Shown here: positions 51,603 to 60,585 of the stretch, piece after piece
Layout of the letters: each line of letters starts with the position of its first letter
Position numbering within the stretch: position 1 is the stretch's first letter
NCBI GenBank assembly: GCA_964463985.1
Contig: CAYXEK010000002.1
Span: forward strand, 34,967-98,966
DNA from: JAXGPF01 sp964463985
Lineage (GTDB): Bacteria; Verrucomicrobiota; Kiritimatiellia; JAAZAB01
DNA length: 64,000 nucleotides
Reading direction: 5' to 3'
Notes under the pieces: generated by a model
Told to the model about the DNA's origin: nothing
Databases searched by the model: none
What the model saw: only the letters and a program-made list of their open reading frames with translations
Made by a program: the position numbers and the translations under genes

Positions 51603-54600
51603 TCATGGCTCGAATTCCGTCGGCGCGGAGCCTTTTTCAAATTGTATGGCATCCAGCCATACCTTGTCCGCGCCTCGCGCGGAAATAATAAACCCGTTTA
51701 ACTCGCCCAGCCCGGGCGGAATGATGCCAACCATATGATACCGCCGCCATTCCGGCGCCGGAACGATGGTTTTACAAGGAAACACGCCCGCGCCGCAGCC
51801 GCCGAAGGTAAGTTCGACCCCGGGTCCGCCGCGCGCGTAAAACGACAGGGTGTATTCGGTCGGCTGGTAAACCTGCGGCGCCAGCTTGAACCGGATTTGC
51901 GTGTCGGGCGCCATTTGCAGGCAGGAACGGCCTTCAAACGGCTGGTTGGTGACGGCCGTCAGTTTGGCTTGCGGACCGCCCACGCGGTTCAGCAATCCGC
52001 CGGTATTCCAGAAACTGATATAATCCGGCCAGCCCGGCAGGGACTGATCCTCCAGGCCGGGATTGGGGAAAATATTCCTGCGCCCCACCCTCCCCTCATG
52101 GGTAAGCATGGGGGACTCCTTGAGCCCTTCTGCCGGATGGCTGACGGCGCGGACAACCACGGACGGCGGTTTTGCAACGTCAGATGCGGCGGGAACAAAG
52201 GCATAGACACGCACAGCTTGAGGTTCCAGGCGGTCATGAAACGCATCGCCGCTGAGATCGAATGTCCGTTTGGAAAACCATTGCTCCACCCGGGATACGC
52301 CGGCGAAGGCCGGGCCGCTGAAGTCGGCATCCACCGGGCAATCGCGGCTGTTGGCGCAGAGCAGCAAGTATCCGCCGGCCGGGTTGGTGAACAGCGCCGC
52401 CTGCACGTCGGGGAACCGGTAGTTTTCCGGGTCCATGACGCCCGGAGCGTACTCAATGACCGCCGGCGGGCGCGGGGCCAGCAACGCCGGCGCAAGTTGC
52501 CGGATTTGCCGTCCGAGTTCCGCCAGCGCCGCATAAGAAAGCTGGTGCCGGCAAGGCGCGACGTAATAAATCAACCCCCTGGCGCCGTGCATCAACGCCA
52601 GGTAGGTTTGCACGAACTGCTCCCGCGGCAGGATGGCCCGTTTGAAGGTGCGGCTCCAGAACTCCAGCATGGGCACAATGAACGCGACCTGGCGATTCTG
52701 GGCGGCGCGGCGGTCGGTCATGGCGGTGATTGCGGCCACGAAATTCGGATTGCCGCGCCGGCTGCCGCCGGCGGCGACAAAATACGGGTCCGTGCCCAGG
52801 ATATCGAACCAATCGGTCCATTCGGCTCCGTCCGGCACATGCGAGGAAAAATTGACAAAACTCGGATGATAGCCGTCCAACGCATTCACCCGCCGGTACA
52901 GATCACGGCCGCGCTCGACCATGTTGATCCGGGGTTCCACCCGCGGCTCGTCCAGGCCGAAATAGCCGGCCAAGGCCGGATGATCCATGCCGGCGCGCGC
53001 ACCGGCCAGCATGGTCTGCATGGTTTGATCGTATGTTTCCGTGAATTTTACTACACGGGGATCATCCGCGGGAATGCCCGGGTGCGCCAGGCGCGGATCG
53101 TGTTCCTCCTTGAACCAGCAACTGCCGCCATGCACCACCTGGTACCCGGTGAGGAGATCAAAAACATAAATGCCATGCCTGGCGGCCAAATCCAGGAATG
53201 CCGCGGTTTTATCCGGCGTATTCCGCCAATCCCAGAGCTGAATGGCGTTCATGTTGGCGGCTGCCAGGTCGCGCAAGACCGCAGCCTGCCCGGCCGGCGG
53301 CCGGCTCAAAAGGCTGCCCCCATAAACCACGCCGAACGGCAGGAACGGCTGGCCGTTGTTGAGCAGCACGCGGTTAACCCGGTCAATTTTCCATTCCCGG
53401 CCGGGCTTCGGCGGCCGCTTGATCAATTCCACCTCGCACGCGGTCAGCAATTTACCGTCATGCCGCTCCAGCCTGACGGCAACGGCATGCGCGCCGTCTT
53501 TGATCCCGGCAAGATCGAGCGGCACAACCACTTTGGCCCCCAATTTACCGGCGCGGCCGAGCGGACGCCCATCCGGTCCCGCCGCCGTGATCCGCAGGTC
53601 CTTCCAGACGGCCGGGGGCAATCCCAGCGCGCAAATCGCGCGGGCTTCCGGCTCATCGGTGTAATACGAGCGGTCCAGGTAAACCGAGAAAATATCCAGC
53701 GCCTGCATGGCTTGCGGCAGCGGCGTTAATTCCTGCAAAATTTCGCCGGTACCGGCATCGCGCAGCAGCAGTCGGACGTTCCGCGCCGTGACGTCCGCGG
53801 CCGGCACCCGCACCGCCTCGGCCTGCATGACGGACCCGGTCAAGACTACTGCCTGCTCAACCATGTTAATCGCGCCGCCCACCGGGCGGTCTTCCACCGC
53901 CAGGACGACTTTCCCCGTTTGATGGTTGTAATTGGCGATATCCGCGCGGACCGCATAGGCATAACCCGCGCCATCATTGGCATAGCCGCTGATGGATACC
54001 CCGGCCAGGCGCGGGAAAAGCGCCGGCCGGACACCGGCCGACCCCAACCCGGCCAGACGGCCAAACCGTTCCGGCTCATGGAAAGAAGACAGCACCGGCG
54101 CCCAACTGCTGTATTCGTGTTCATCCGCCACGCGCACGTGATTGGGATCAATTACCGGGACAATGGTGTTGATGGTGAGGTTCATCCGCGCCTCGGCCGG
54201 ATCGCCGTAGCCGGCCAGGAAATCCAACGGGATCGCCGCTTCGGCCTGCCAGCCTTCCGGAGTCTGACGGGTGGCGGTGCGCCAGGGAATGACCATCGGT
54301 TCGGCCTCCTGCGCGCGGGAACGCAAGCGGGCGGCCGCCAGGTTGGCGCAGGTCAGCAGGTAGTGGAAATAAACCCGCCCCCCCGTGCCGGGATCAAGAA
54401 AGACTTCCACCGAATCGTCCGCATGCAGGCCATCCGTCGGTTTGACGGCGGTATGCTTCAACTTATCGGGCGCGGGATGGGCAATATCAAACGCCAGGTA
54501 AAGACAGGTTTCATCCCCGGCGGCCCTGGCGCAGTTGGCCATCATCGGCCGTTCCCGCACCTTGACGGCGCCCTGCTCGCTGCGAAACAGCACGCGTCCG

Positions 54601-54806
54601 GCAAAATTCGTGATGACCGCCGCGGCCGACCAGCAGGCATCCGTTAAAATGCCGTCAATCAACGGCGCAGTGGGGCAAACCGGGATATGCATTTCGGGAA
54701 TGGCCGCCGGCGCCGGTTCCGCGCGCAGGAGTTCCGGATTAATTCCATGGAACGCCGATCCCGCAGCCAGCATGATGGCGGCGTGCAACATGATTGTATT
54801 ACGCAT
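51603..54806 (-). CDS. Secreted CBM9-like / TIM-barrel glycosidase-like protein, copy 1 of a two-gene module
   Basis: A 1067-residue protein with a signal peptide. Residues about 40-235 form a CBM9/DOMON-like domain (PLIDGILTDACWSAAA, LYLAFDIAHP, DDSVEVFLDPGT, WQAEAAIPLDFL). After a beta-sandwich region comes a TIM barrel from about residue 470 (WKIDRVNRVLLNNGQPFLPFG, LAGYFGLDEPRVEPR with Asp-Glu near 612, FDILGTDPYFVAAGG). The C-terminus (about 900-1067) is another carbohydrate-binding-like sandwich ending KVWLDAIQFEKG. The catalytic nucleophile is not assigned. The protein probably binds and cleaves an extracellular glycan. It lies in the LacI-led series, 39 bases after the GH20-like gene, and has a paralog at 60586-63798. 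Confidence 0.65.
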   Translation of the reverse strand: MRNTIMLHAAIMLAAGSAFHGINPELLRAEPAPAAIPEMHIPVCPTAPLIDGILTDACWSAAAVITNFAGRVLFRSEQGAVKVRERPMMANCARAAGDETCLYLAFDIAHPAPDKLKHTAVKPTDGLHADDSVEVFLDPGTGGRVYFHYLLTCANLAAARLRSRAQEAEPMVIPWRTATRQTPEGWQAEAAIPLDFLAGYGDPAEARMNLTINTIVPVIDPNHVRVADEHEYSSWAPVLSSFHEPERFGRLAGLGSAGVRPALFPRLAGVSISGYANDGAGYAYAVRADIANYNHQTGKVVLAVEDRPVGGAINMVEQAVVLTGSVMQAEAVRVPAADVTARNVRLLLRDAGTGEILQELTPLPQAMQALDIFSVYLDRSYYTDEPEARAICALGLPPAVWKDLRITAAGPDGRPLGRAGKLGAKVVVPLDLAGIKDGAHAVAVRLERHDGKLLTACEVELIKRPPKPGREWKIDRVNRVLLNNGQPFLPFGVVYGGSLLSRPPAGQAAVLRDLAAANMNAIQLWDWRNTPDKTAAFLDLAARHGIYVFDLLTGYQVVHGGSCWFKEEHDPRLAHPGIPADDPRVVKFTETYDQTMQTMLAGARAGMDHPALAGYFGLDEPRVEPRINMVERGRDLYRRVNALDGYHPSFVNFSSHVPDGAEWTDWFDILGTDPYFVAAGGSRRGNPNFVAAITAMTDRRAAQNRQVAFIVPMLEFWSRTFKRAILPREQFVQTYLALMHGARGLIYYVAPCRHQLSYAALAELGRQIRQLAPALLAPRPPAVIEYAPGVMDPENYRFPDVQAALFTNPAGGYLLLCANSRDCPVDADFSGPAFAGVSRVEQWFSKRTFDLSGDAFHDRLEPQAVRVYAFVPAASDVAKPPSVVVRAVSHPAEGLKESPMLTHEGRVGRRNIFPNPGLEDQSLPGWPDYISFWNTGGLLNRVGGPQAKLTAVTNQPFEGRSCLQMAPDTQIRFKLAPQVYQPTEYTLSFYARGGPGVELTFGGCGAGVFPCKTIVPAPEWRRYHMVGIIPPGLGELNGFIISARGADKVWLDAIQFEKGSAPTEFEP

Positions 54807-54845
54807 GGTTTATTTTCTCCTATGATTCTGGTTGGCGCAGGCGGT

Positions 54846-57484
54846 TCAGTTGGATGGTGCTTGCTTGATATAAATTATCCCTTTGGTGTTTTCCCAGGAT
54901 GAGGTCGAAGATGGCAGGCACCCCAGCACATCCGCCGCCAGTAAATATCGGGCGCCATCCGGCGGCCTGCCGGGCAAGTCCAGCTTGTAAAACGGCGCCT
55001 GGGTGTGCAGTCGCGCCGCATAGCCTTGATGATCATCGCCGCTGATTGTGCGGCGGCGGCCGGCATGGTCCACCTCCTGCAACGTTACGCCGCGGATCAG
55101 CAGGGGAGTTCCGGCCGTTGCGCGGAACAGGAATATATACCGGCCGGCGCCGGTTGTCTGATCGGTGATGTCCCATTCCGCGTTTGCCCGGATAATCCGC
55201 GCCGCATCGCCGCCAAAACGGGCGGAATAGTATCCAGCGCCGGCGGCATCCGCCGGACGTTGCGCCTGGCCGGTCAACAGTTCCCGATTCCAACTGCCGG
55301 CCGGCTGCCATAAACCTGGCAGCAAATTCCGGGATGCCGGCGCCAGGTCTGCAAAATCACGGATGGTTGAGGCCGCCAGGCGTTCGGCATTCACCAGCGG
55401 ATCCAGCCAGCGTCCGCGCAGCGGCGCATCCTTGTCAGACAGGATGCCTTGTTGCGTTTGCGCCGCGGCGGTAATTTGCCCGGCCGCTGCGGCCAGACGC
55501 TGCAGGCTGGCTGCAATATCCGCGCGCCGGTCTTCGGCGATGTCGCCAATATTGGTGGAAATGCTTCCCAGCCATCCCAACTCGCGCACAAGCTGCATGT
55601 ATCCCTGAGTGTAAAGCGTTTCCGCGATGATGGCTTGGTCGCCGATGGCATCGGCCAAACCCCGGGACTGGCCGCCAAGCCGCAGGTTGGCATCCGCGTG
55701 CTGCAAGTCGCGGAATCCCTGGAAAAGTTCCGGGAAGGTCAGCGGACGGCGGGCGAGGCGGTTGGCGGCATCATCCAGGCGGGGGCCGGGAACGCCCGCG
55801 GCCGCCAAATCCCAGTTGACGGGGCCGATGGCATCCACCCAATCCGCCGCCAGGTCAGGATTGTCGAATCCCCGTCGAAACGCCCAAGCCTTGGCAAATT
55901 CGCGCGCGGATCGGCCTTCGGCATTCCAGGCCCACTCCGCCAATGCCATGAAACTCAACTCGCGGACGGCCAGGTTGGGCGTGGCAAAAGCCGTGACATT
56001 GCGCAATTTTTTGGCATGGAATTCAGCCAGCCGGTATTGCACGAATTGCGGGCAGGACCAAGAACCGTCCATTGACAAATTCGCCAACGCCGGCACCACT
56101 CCCAGCCAACCGCCCTCAGCCGCGTATCGCTCCAGAGCGGGAATGATGATCTTGCGCCGGGTCTGACTGTAGGTGCCAGGGCATACGCTCCGGTAGGTGC
56201 CATGGTAATAAAGCACGCCGATGTCCGGCGGGATTTCCGACAGGATGCCGGCATAATTATCAAAAGCGCCCTGGGTCAGCATCACGCGCAGTTGCAATTC
56301 CGGATTGATTTGCCGCGCCGCGGCGCCGGCTTCCTTGATCAGCCGCGTTTCCAATACATGGCCGGGAACGCCCGGGAACAACGCCAGGGTCCGGGCGTCG
56401 AAATGCCGGCCTTCGGAAAGCCAGGCGTCAATCTTCCGCACTCCCGGTATCGCGGCCAGCTTGCGCATCCAGTCGTGATAGATGCGGCGGTAGTCCGGAT
56501 TTCCCAGGTTTGGCACGGGCTTGGGGCTGGGTGCCGCGGAGACGCCTTGTGCCGCGGGATAGGCTTCATATACGCCGGTGTATTTTTGCGCGTCGAAGTG
56601 GGTAATATACGGCACAGGGGAAATCGCGTTGCGCGCCGCCAAATCGAAGATTTCCCGGTCATAATTTATCCACGCCGCGCCGTTGGTGTCCACGCCATAG
56701 CGGCACCCCATGCCGACGCCCAGATTGAGTTTGAATTCCGCCATCCAGCGCAGAAACCCCGGGTCGGCCGTCAGCGGACCCCAAAAGCCGCGTTCCTCGA
56801 GGTCCGGCCAGTCGGTAATCATGCCCGCCGGTATTTCCACGGCGCCATCGGCCGGGATGGCTCCGCGCGGCAGCACCAATTGATGCAGGGTGCGCGCGGC
56901 GTAAAGCAATCCGGCGGAAGCGGGAGCCGTCAGCCGGACTTCCAGGATGCCGTTGGTTTCAGCGGATAGGATGGAATATGCCTGGGCGCGATTGGGCGGT
57001 TGCGGAAGACCGGCCAACGCTTCATCGGCCGCTGCCAGGCGCATCTCAATGCGGACGGCTGTGCCGTCCCGCGGCAATCCCCGGGCAAAATCCGACATCA
57101 GGCGCCGGGCCTCCTCCATAGGCGCGCCGGTGGAAACGCCTGGAATCAGCGCGATGTTATCCATTGCGGCAGTAACGCTGCCCTGGATAGCCAATTCCCG
57201 CGGCAGCGGTATGAGGCGAATCGCCCATTTTTCCGGTCCTGCAAATCCGCTCGGGAATGCCGCAGGCAGCCAACCGGCGCATAAGGCCGCCCCAAGCAGC
57301 ACCGGCATTAATATTTTGGTTCGTNNNNNNNNNNNNNNNNNNNNNNNNNNNNNNNNNNNNNNNNNNNNNNNNNNNNNNNNNNNNNNNNNNNNNNNNNNNN
57401 NNNNNNNNNNNNNNNNNNNNNNNNCCAACCGGCGCATAAGGCCGCCCCAAGCAGCACCGGCATTAATATTTTGGTTCGTTTCAT
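54846..57484 (-). CDS. Secreted GH20-like glycoside hydrolase, interrupted only by an assembly gap
   Basis: The visible protein has a signal peptide (MKRTKILMPVLLGAALCAG), a GH20-type N-terminal alpha/beta domain (IPLPRELAIQG, LLYAARTLHQLV) and a junction DWPDLEERGFWGP. A divergent barrel follows (GVGMGCRYGVDTNG, VPYITHFDAQKY, KIDAWLSEGRHFDAR, IGVLYYHGTYRS), then helical and beta-rich C-terminal domains. The reading frame crosses 100 Ns. The 55 bases before the gap (57270-57324) are repeated exactly after it (57425-57479). If the gap and one copy are removed, the gene is 2484 bases, exactly 828 codons, so it is probably intact. The canonical GH20 Asp-Glu pair was not found, so activity is uncertain. 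It lies 31 bases downstream of the LacI gene. Confidence 0.65.
57325..57424. other. Assembly gap (100 Ns) with duplicated flanks
   Basis: One hundred Ns, the standard placeholder length. Flanks 57270-57324 and 57425-57479 are the same 55 bases, i.e. two contig ends that overlap but were scaffolded rather than merged. No real sequence is probably missing. Confidence 0.95.
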
Positions 57485-57515
57485 GAACGGCATGCCACGA
57501 TCAATTCCACGCTCT

Positions 57516-58553
57516 TCACCGGTTCCGGCGGGCCGGCCCGGTGGAGGCGCGTTTCAACAATTTGACCGGCAGAATTATATCCTGGAATTTTTCCGGCGCC
57601 GGCCGGTTCCCGGAAATTAAAACCTGTTGCAACACCCGCGCCCCCATGCGTTGGAAAGGCTGGAAAATGGTGGTCAGGGGCGGATCGCAATACCGGCTGA
57701 TGGATAAATCGCCGAACCCCGTCACCGCCACATCGTCCGGCACGCGCAAGCCCATATCGCGCAGCAGCCGCACCAGGAGCGCCGCGATGATGTCGCTGGC
57801 GCAGATCACGGCGGTGGGGCGCCGTGCCGGCGCCTGCCCGAACCAGCTTTGGACAACTGCGGGAAAATCCTTTTCCTGGCCGTAGCCAATGGCATTTTCA
57901 TCGGCGCGCCCATGCGCCCGGCGCATGCAAGCCTGGAAAGCCGCGCTGCGCAGGCGCACATATTCCAACTCGGCCGGGCCCGTCAAATGGACAATCCGGC
58001 GATGCCCCAGCGCCCAAAGGTGATGCCACGCAAGCCTGATGCCCGCCGCATCGTCGGCGCGCACGCGGGTGCTACCGGGACATGCCGTAGCGCTGCTGTC
58101 CAATGTCGCCACCGGCAGGTTTTCCGCCCTGACGCCGGCATGCAAAAGGCTCATTTCATCGGCCTGCAAGCCGCGGGCGATGATTCCCAGCGGTTGCGCC
58201 TGGAAGCAGCGATCCAATATCCTTGTGAATTCGGCGGAGCGATCAGAAGCGCGCCAGGTAAAAACCTTGACAAACAGGTTGAGGCGGTTGGCTTCCGCCA
58301 GGACGCCGTCCAGCGCTTCCGAGCAATAATTTTCACGAAGCGAAGGCGCAAGAAACGCGATGATCCGGGTGCGTCCCTTGACCATGGCGCGAGCGACTTC
58401 GTTGCGCCGATAACCCGTCTCGTTCAACGCTTGCCGGATACGCCGGCAAGTATCCGGGCGCAGCCCGACCGCCTGCGCCCTTCCATTAAGCACATGGGAA
58501 ACCGCCGCACGGCTGACGCCGGCGCGCCTGGCCACTGCCTGCATGGTAATCAT
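57516..58553 (-). CDS. LacI-family transcriptional regulator
   Basis: A 345-residue regulator. Residues 1-60 hold the LacI helix-turn-helix and hinge (MQAVARRAGVSRAAVSHVLNG, RIRQALNETGYRRNEVARAM). The rest is a periplasmic-binding-like sensor (RTRIIAFLAPSLRENY, GIIARGLQAD, VRADDAAGIRLAWHHLWALGHRRIVHL, AVICASDIIAALLVRLLRDMG, DDVAVTGFGDLSISRYCDPPLTTI). Such proteins bind sugars and release operators. CGGAG lies six bases before the ATG. A 26-bp palindrome overlaps its -10, so it is probably autoregulated, and it likely controls the GH20-like and downstream module genes, which follow within 40 bases of each other. Confidence 0.93.
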   Translation of the reverse strand: MITMQAVARRAGVSRAAVSHVLNGRAQAVGLRPDTCRRIRQALNETGYRRNEVARAMVKGRTRIIAFLAPSLRENYCSEALDGVLAEANRLNLFVKVFTWRASDRSAEFTRILDRCFQAQPLGIIARGLQADEMSLLHAGVRAENLPVATLDSSATACPGSTRVRADDAAGIRLAWHHLWALGHRRIVHLTGPAELEYVRLRSAAFQACMRRAHGRADENAIGYGQEKDFPAVVQSWFGQAPARRPTAVICASDIIAALLVRLLRDMGLRVPDDVAVTGFGDLSISRYCDPPLTTIFQPFQRMGARVLQQVLISGNRPAPEKFQDIILPVKLLKRASTGPARRNR

Positions 58554-58565
58554 GGTTAACTCCGC

Positions 58566-58591
58566 GCTAATCTATCGCGTGATAGATTAGC
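58566..58591. promoter_or_regulatory. LacI operator palindrome
   Basis: GCTAATCTATC, GCGT, GATAGATTAGC: perfect 11-bp arms around a four-base centre containing CG, typical of LacI-family sites. It covers the -10 element of the lacI-type gene, so binding would block RNA polymerase. Confidence 0.8.
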
Positions 58592-58611
58592 AAAAAACAG
58601 ACAGCTGTCAA
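58584..58611 (-). promoter_or_regulatory. Promoter of the LacI-led operon
   Basis: On the minus strand a consensus TTGACA (58611-58606) is followed after 16 bases by TAATCT (58589-58584), which lies inside the operator palindrome. Confidence 0.65.
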
Positions 58612-58784
58612 GCATACACATGCAAACCTGCAACATTTTCACGCTTGCGCTGGTTCTGCGCGTCTGGACCGGCATGATCGGATTGCAGGAAATTTTATGG
58701 TTGTGGCAGGCCGGCGTGGCCCGCGCCGGCGGCACGGCGCCGCCGGGCCGATGCCGACAATGCCCAGCCGGCGGATGGCCGGCG

Positions 58785-60254
58785 CTATTTTACCGGCAAC
58801 CGCAGGGTATAAACCCGCCAGCTTGCATCCGGCGTCACATCCTTTCGCGCTATCGGCTGATAGCCCTCGGCCAAAGCGGCGATCTCGTATCGGAACGAAA
58901 CGATGTCGGGACTGTTGCTTTCGGTTGCGGTAACGGCATATTCCAGCAAACGGATGGCCCGGGCCTGCCCCGCCCCCGGGGTGCGGCCGGCGGCATCGGT
59001 AAGGCAAAGTCCGTTTTCGACACAGGCCGGATTGTGCGGCACAGCGCGCACGGAAACTTGCGCCTTGGGAATGGGATTGCCGGCGGTATCGGTCACCTCG
59101 ACGATTATATGCCGTTCCGACTTGAACCGCGGGAATTGTTTGACTTTCTTCGCGGGATTCAACCAGCAGCGGTACCGGTCAGGGCCGCGGCCAGGCATGA
59201 TGGAGCAATCCACCGCCGTCAAGCCCTTGTCACTGTATATCAGTTCCCAGTTGCGGCCGTTATTCTGAAACACGCAATTCTCAATCACCAGATTGATGCC
59301 GCCATAATCGCGGATGGCGCAATCCAAGTCATCGAAGGTGCAGTTCCGGATTACCGCCCGGCCGTGGTCGGCAAGCGCCGTGCCGCCATGGGTAAACCGG
59401 GTATTCCAGCATTCGAATTTAACTTGCAGGTCCCTGGTGGCCGCAAATTCCTGCGCGCCGTAACACATGATGCCGTCTATCCATGACAGTTCGGCATTGC
59501 GCAAAATGACTTCATCCGCCCGCAAGATCATCCCCAATGCCGGCTGATCGGCCGCTCCCAGACGATGCGCCGCGTCCGGCGTCAACGCCGTGATCGCGCC
59601 GCCATGCACATGCAACTGCCCGCCAAACGCCTCCCGGCCCGGGCACACGCCGGCCAGCAAAGTCCTTCTGGCTTGAGGGCTGCTGGCTATCTTCAATACC
59701 GGCATGATATTGGTGTTGTCCGGGCATCCCAGGGTCAGCCGGTTGACCGACCGGGCCGCGGTATACCACAATCCCGGATTGGCGTCCTTGATCCAGTAAG
59801 GCCGGATGACTACATTGCCATGAACCACCAGGGTTTCCCGCGGATGGTGCGGACTGCCAAGCTGAAAATACGTATCGGATCCGTCATTGCCGCCGATCTC
59901 CAGGCCGGCATGGACTATGCAGGCGCCAGTGGCGGGGTCATACTCAACCTTGTTCCAGCCGCAGGCGCGGTCCATGGCGGCCAGGCGCGCGGGGGTGCAG
60001 GGCCATTCCTCCGGAAACGCATTTACGGCAATCACGTCGGCGGCGGAATCGTAAATGATGCCGGCTGACGCCTGCAACCCGCTGAGACCGGCCAGGAGAA
60101 AAAGAACGCCTGTTAAAACATTAATACAGCGGCCAGCCTGCGGCCTATATGGCTTTTTTATCGGGGTTATCAGGCCTGTAGCGGCCGCACTATGTGCGGC
60201 ATTCCGGATGCGCAACGCAGTTGCGCCTCTACAAAAACGGCAAGCAACCATCAT
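58785..60254 (-). CDS. Secreted beta-helix-like protein of unknown family, copy 2 of a two-gene module
   Basis: A 489-residue paralog of the gene at 50074-51357, sharing GIIYDSAADVIAVNAFP, PCTPARLAAMDRACGWNKVEYDP, TYFQLGSPHHPRETLVVHGNV, GQLHVHGGAIT, FTHGGTALADHG and NPIPKAQVSVRAV. The ribosome site AAAAGGA and ATG lie at 60254, but the next 48 codons are unusual. About 19 of them are encoded by a 57-base palindromic element (60177-60233), and the hydrophobic core of the signal peptide (VLTGVLFLLAGLSG) only appears after them. An insertion between start codon and signal peptide is likely, and export may be impaired or may begin from a weak internal start. It lies downstream of a CBM9/TIM-barrel gene. 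Confidence 0.6.
   Translation of the reverse strand: MMVACRFCRGATALRIRNAAHSAAATGLITPIKKPYRPQAGRCINVLTGVLFLLAGLSGLQASAGIIYDSAADVIAVNAFPEEWPCTPARLAAMDRACGWNKVEYDPATGACIVHAGLEIGGNDGSDTYFQLGSPHHPRETLVVHGNVVIRPYWIKDANPGLWYTAARSVNRLTLGCPDNTNIMPVLKIASSPQARRTLLAGVCPGREAFGGQLHVHGGAITALTPDAAHRLGAADQPALGMILRADEVILRNAELSWIDGIMCYGAQEFAATRDLQVKFECWNTRFTHGGTALADHGRAVIRNCTFDDLDCAIRDYGGINLVIENCVFQNNGRNWELIYSDKGLTAVDCSIMPGRGPDRYRCWLNPAKKVKQFPRFKSERHIIVEVTDTAGNPIPKAQVSVRAVPHNPACVENGLCLTDAAGRTPGAGQARAIRLLEYAVTATESNSPDIVSFRYEIAALAEGYQPIARKDVTPDASWRVYTLRLPVK
60177..60233. repeat. 57-bp double-hairpin element inside a gene leader
   Basis: Ends TGTAG and CTACA flank two hairpins, GCCGCACTATGTGCGGC and GCGCAACGCAGTTGCGC. 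It is read as codons of the N-terminus of the secreted protein gene. Confidence 0.7.
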
Positions 60255-60272
60255 AAATCCTTTTTAAATAAT

Positions 60273-60508
60273 ACCTGAATCCGTGACGGAATTTTATGTT
60301 GTCAAGATAATGTGCGCACAAACAACAATTTAAGGCGTTTTTAAAATATCACCAAAAACACACGGCGCTGTTTGGCGGAAAAGACCGCCCTGCGGGTGAG
60401 GCCATTATGCCGCATCTGCTTTGTTGCGAAGGATTCGCAGTATATTTATACAGCTTCATCCTTCGCGCCTCGCATCTGCGGCATACTGACCTCATCACGG
60501 ATTCAGGT
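60273..60508. repeat. 236-bp nested inverted-repeat element
   Basis: Outer arms ACCTGAATCCGTGA (60273-60286) and its exact complement (60495-60508) enclose an inner hairpin. In it 60397-60413 pairs with 60477-60494 (16 of 18 positions) and GCGAAGGAT (60426) pairs with ATCCTTCGC (60458). Only one copy is in the window; no protein is encoded. Confidence 0.7.
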
Positions 60509-60518
60509 AATATGCACA

Positions 60519-60567
60519 CGCAAAGCTTGTTGCGTTTGCTTGGCGTTCTTGGCGCGCTTGGCGGTTA
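60519..60567. repeat. Period-9 dispersed repeat (CGCCAAG variant)
   Basis: On the minus strand ACCGCCAAGCGCGCCAAG and AACGCCAAG repeat at nine-base steps, 19 bases after the stop of the CBM9/TIM-barrel gene. Confidence 0.65.
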
Positions 60568-60585
60568 ATTTTATCCGGTTGGGAA

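Larger units (their letters stand above)
60255..60585. other. Intergenic region with a nested hairpin element and a period-9 repeat
   Basis: 331 bases between the two genes of the second module copy. It holds the 14-bp outer inverted repeat and nested hairpin (60273-60508), a short TGTGCGCACA palindrome near 60313 beside a minus-strand TTGACA, and a period-9 repeat just downstream of the CBM9/TIM-barrel gene. No gene is supported. Confidence 0.65.

Noticed and set aside
54846..57437. Frameshifted or N-filled N-terminus of the GH20-like gene read straight through the gap
   Set aside because: The flanks are an exact 55-base duplicate, so the gap is an assembly artefact and the true start is 57484.
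10341..60567. Period-9 repeats as a CRISPR remnant
   Set aside because: Units are only nine bases, no spacers exist and no cas genes are present.
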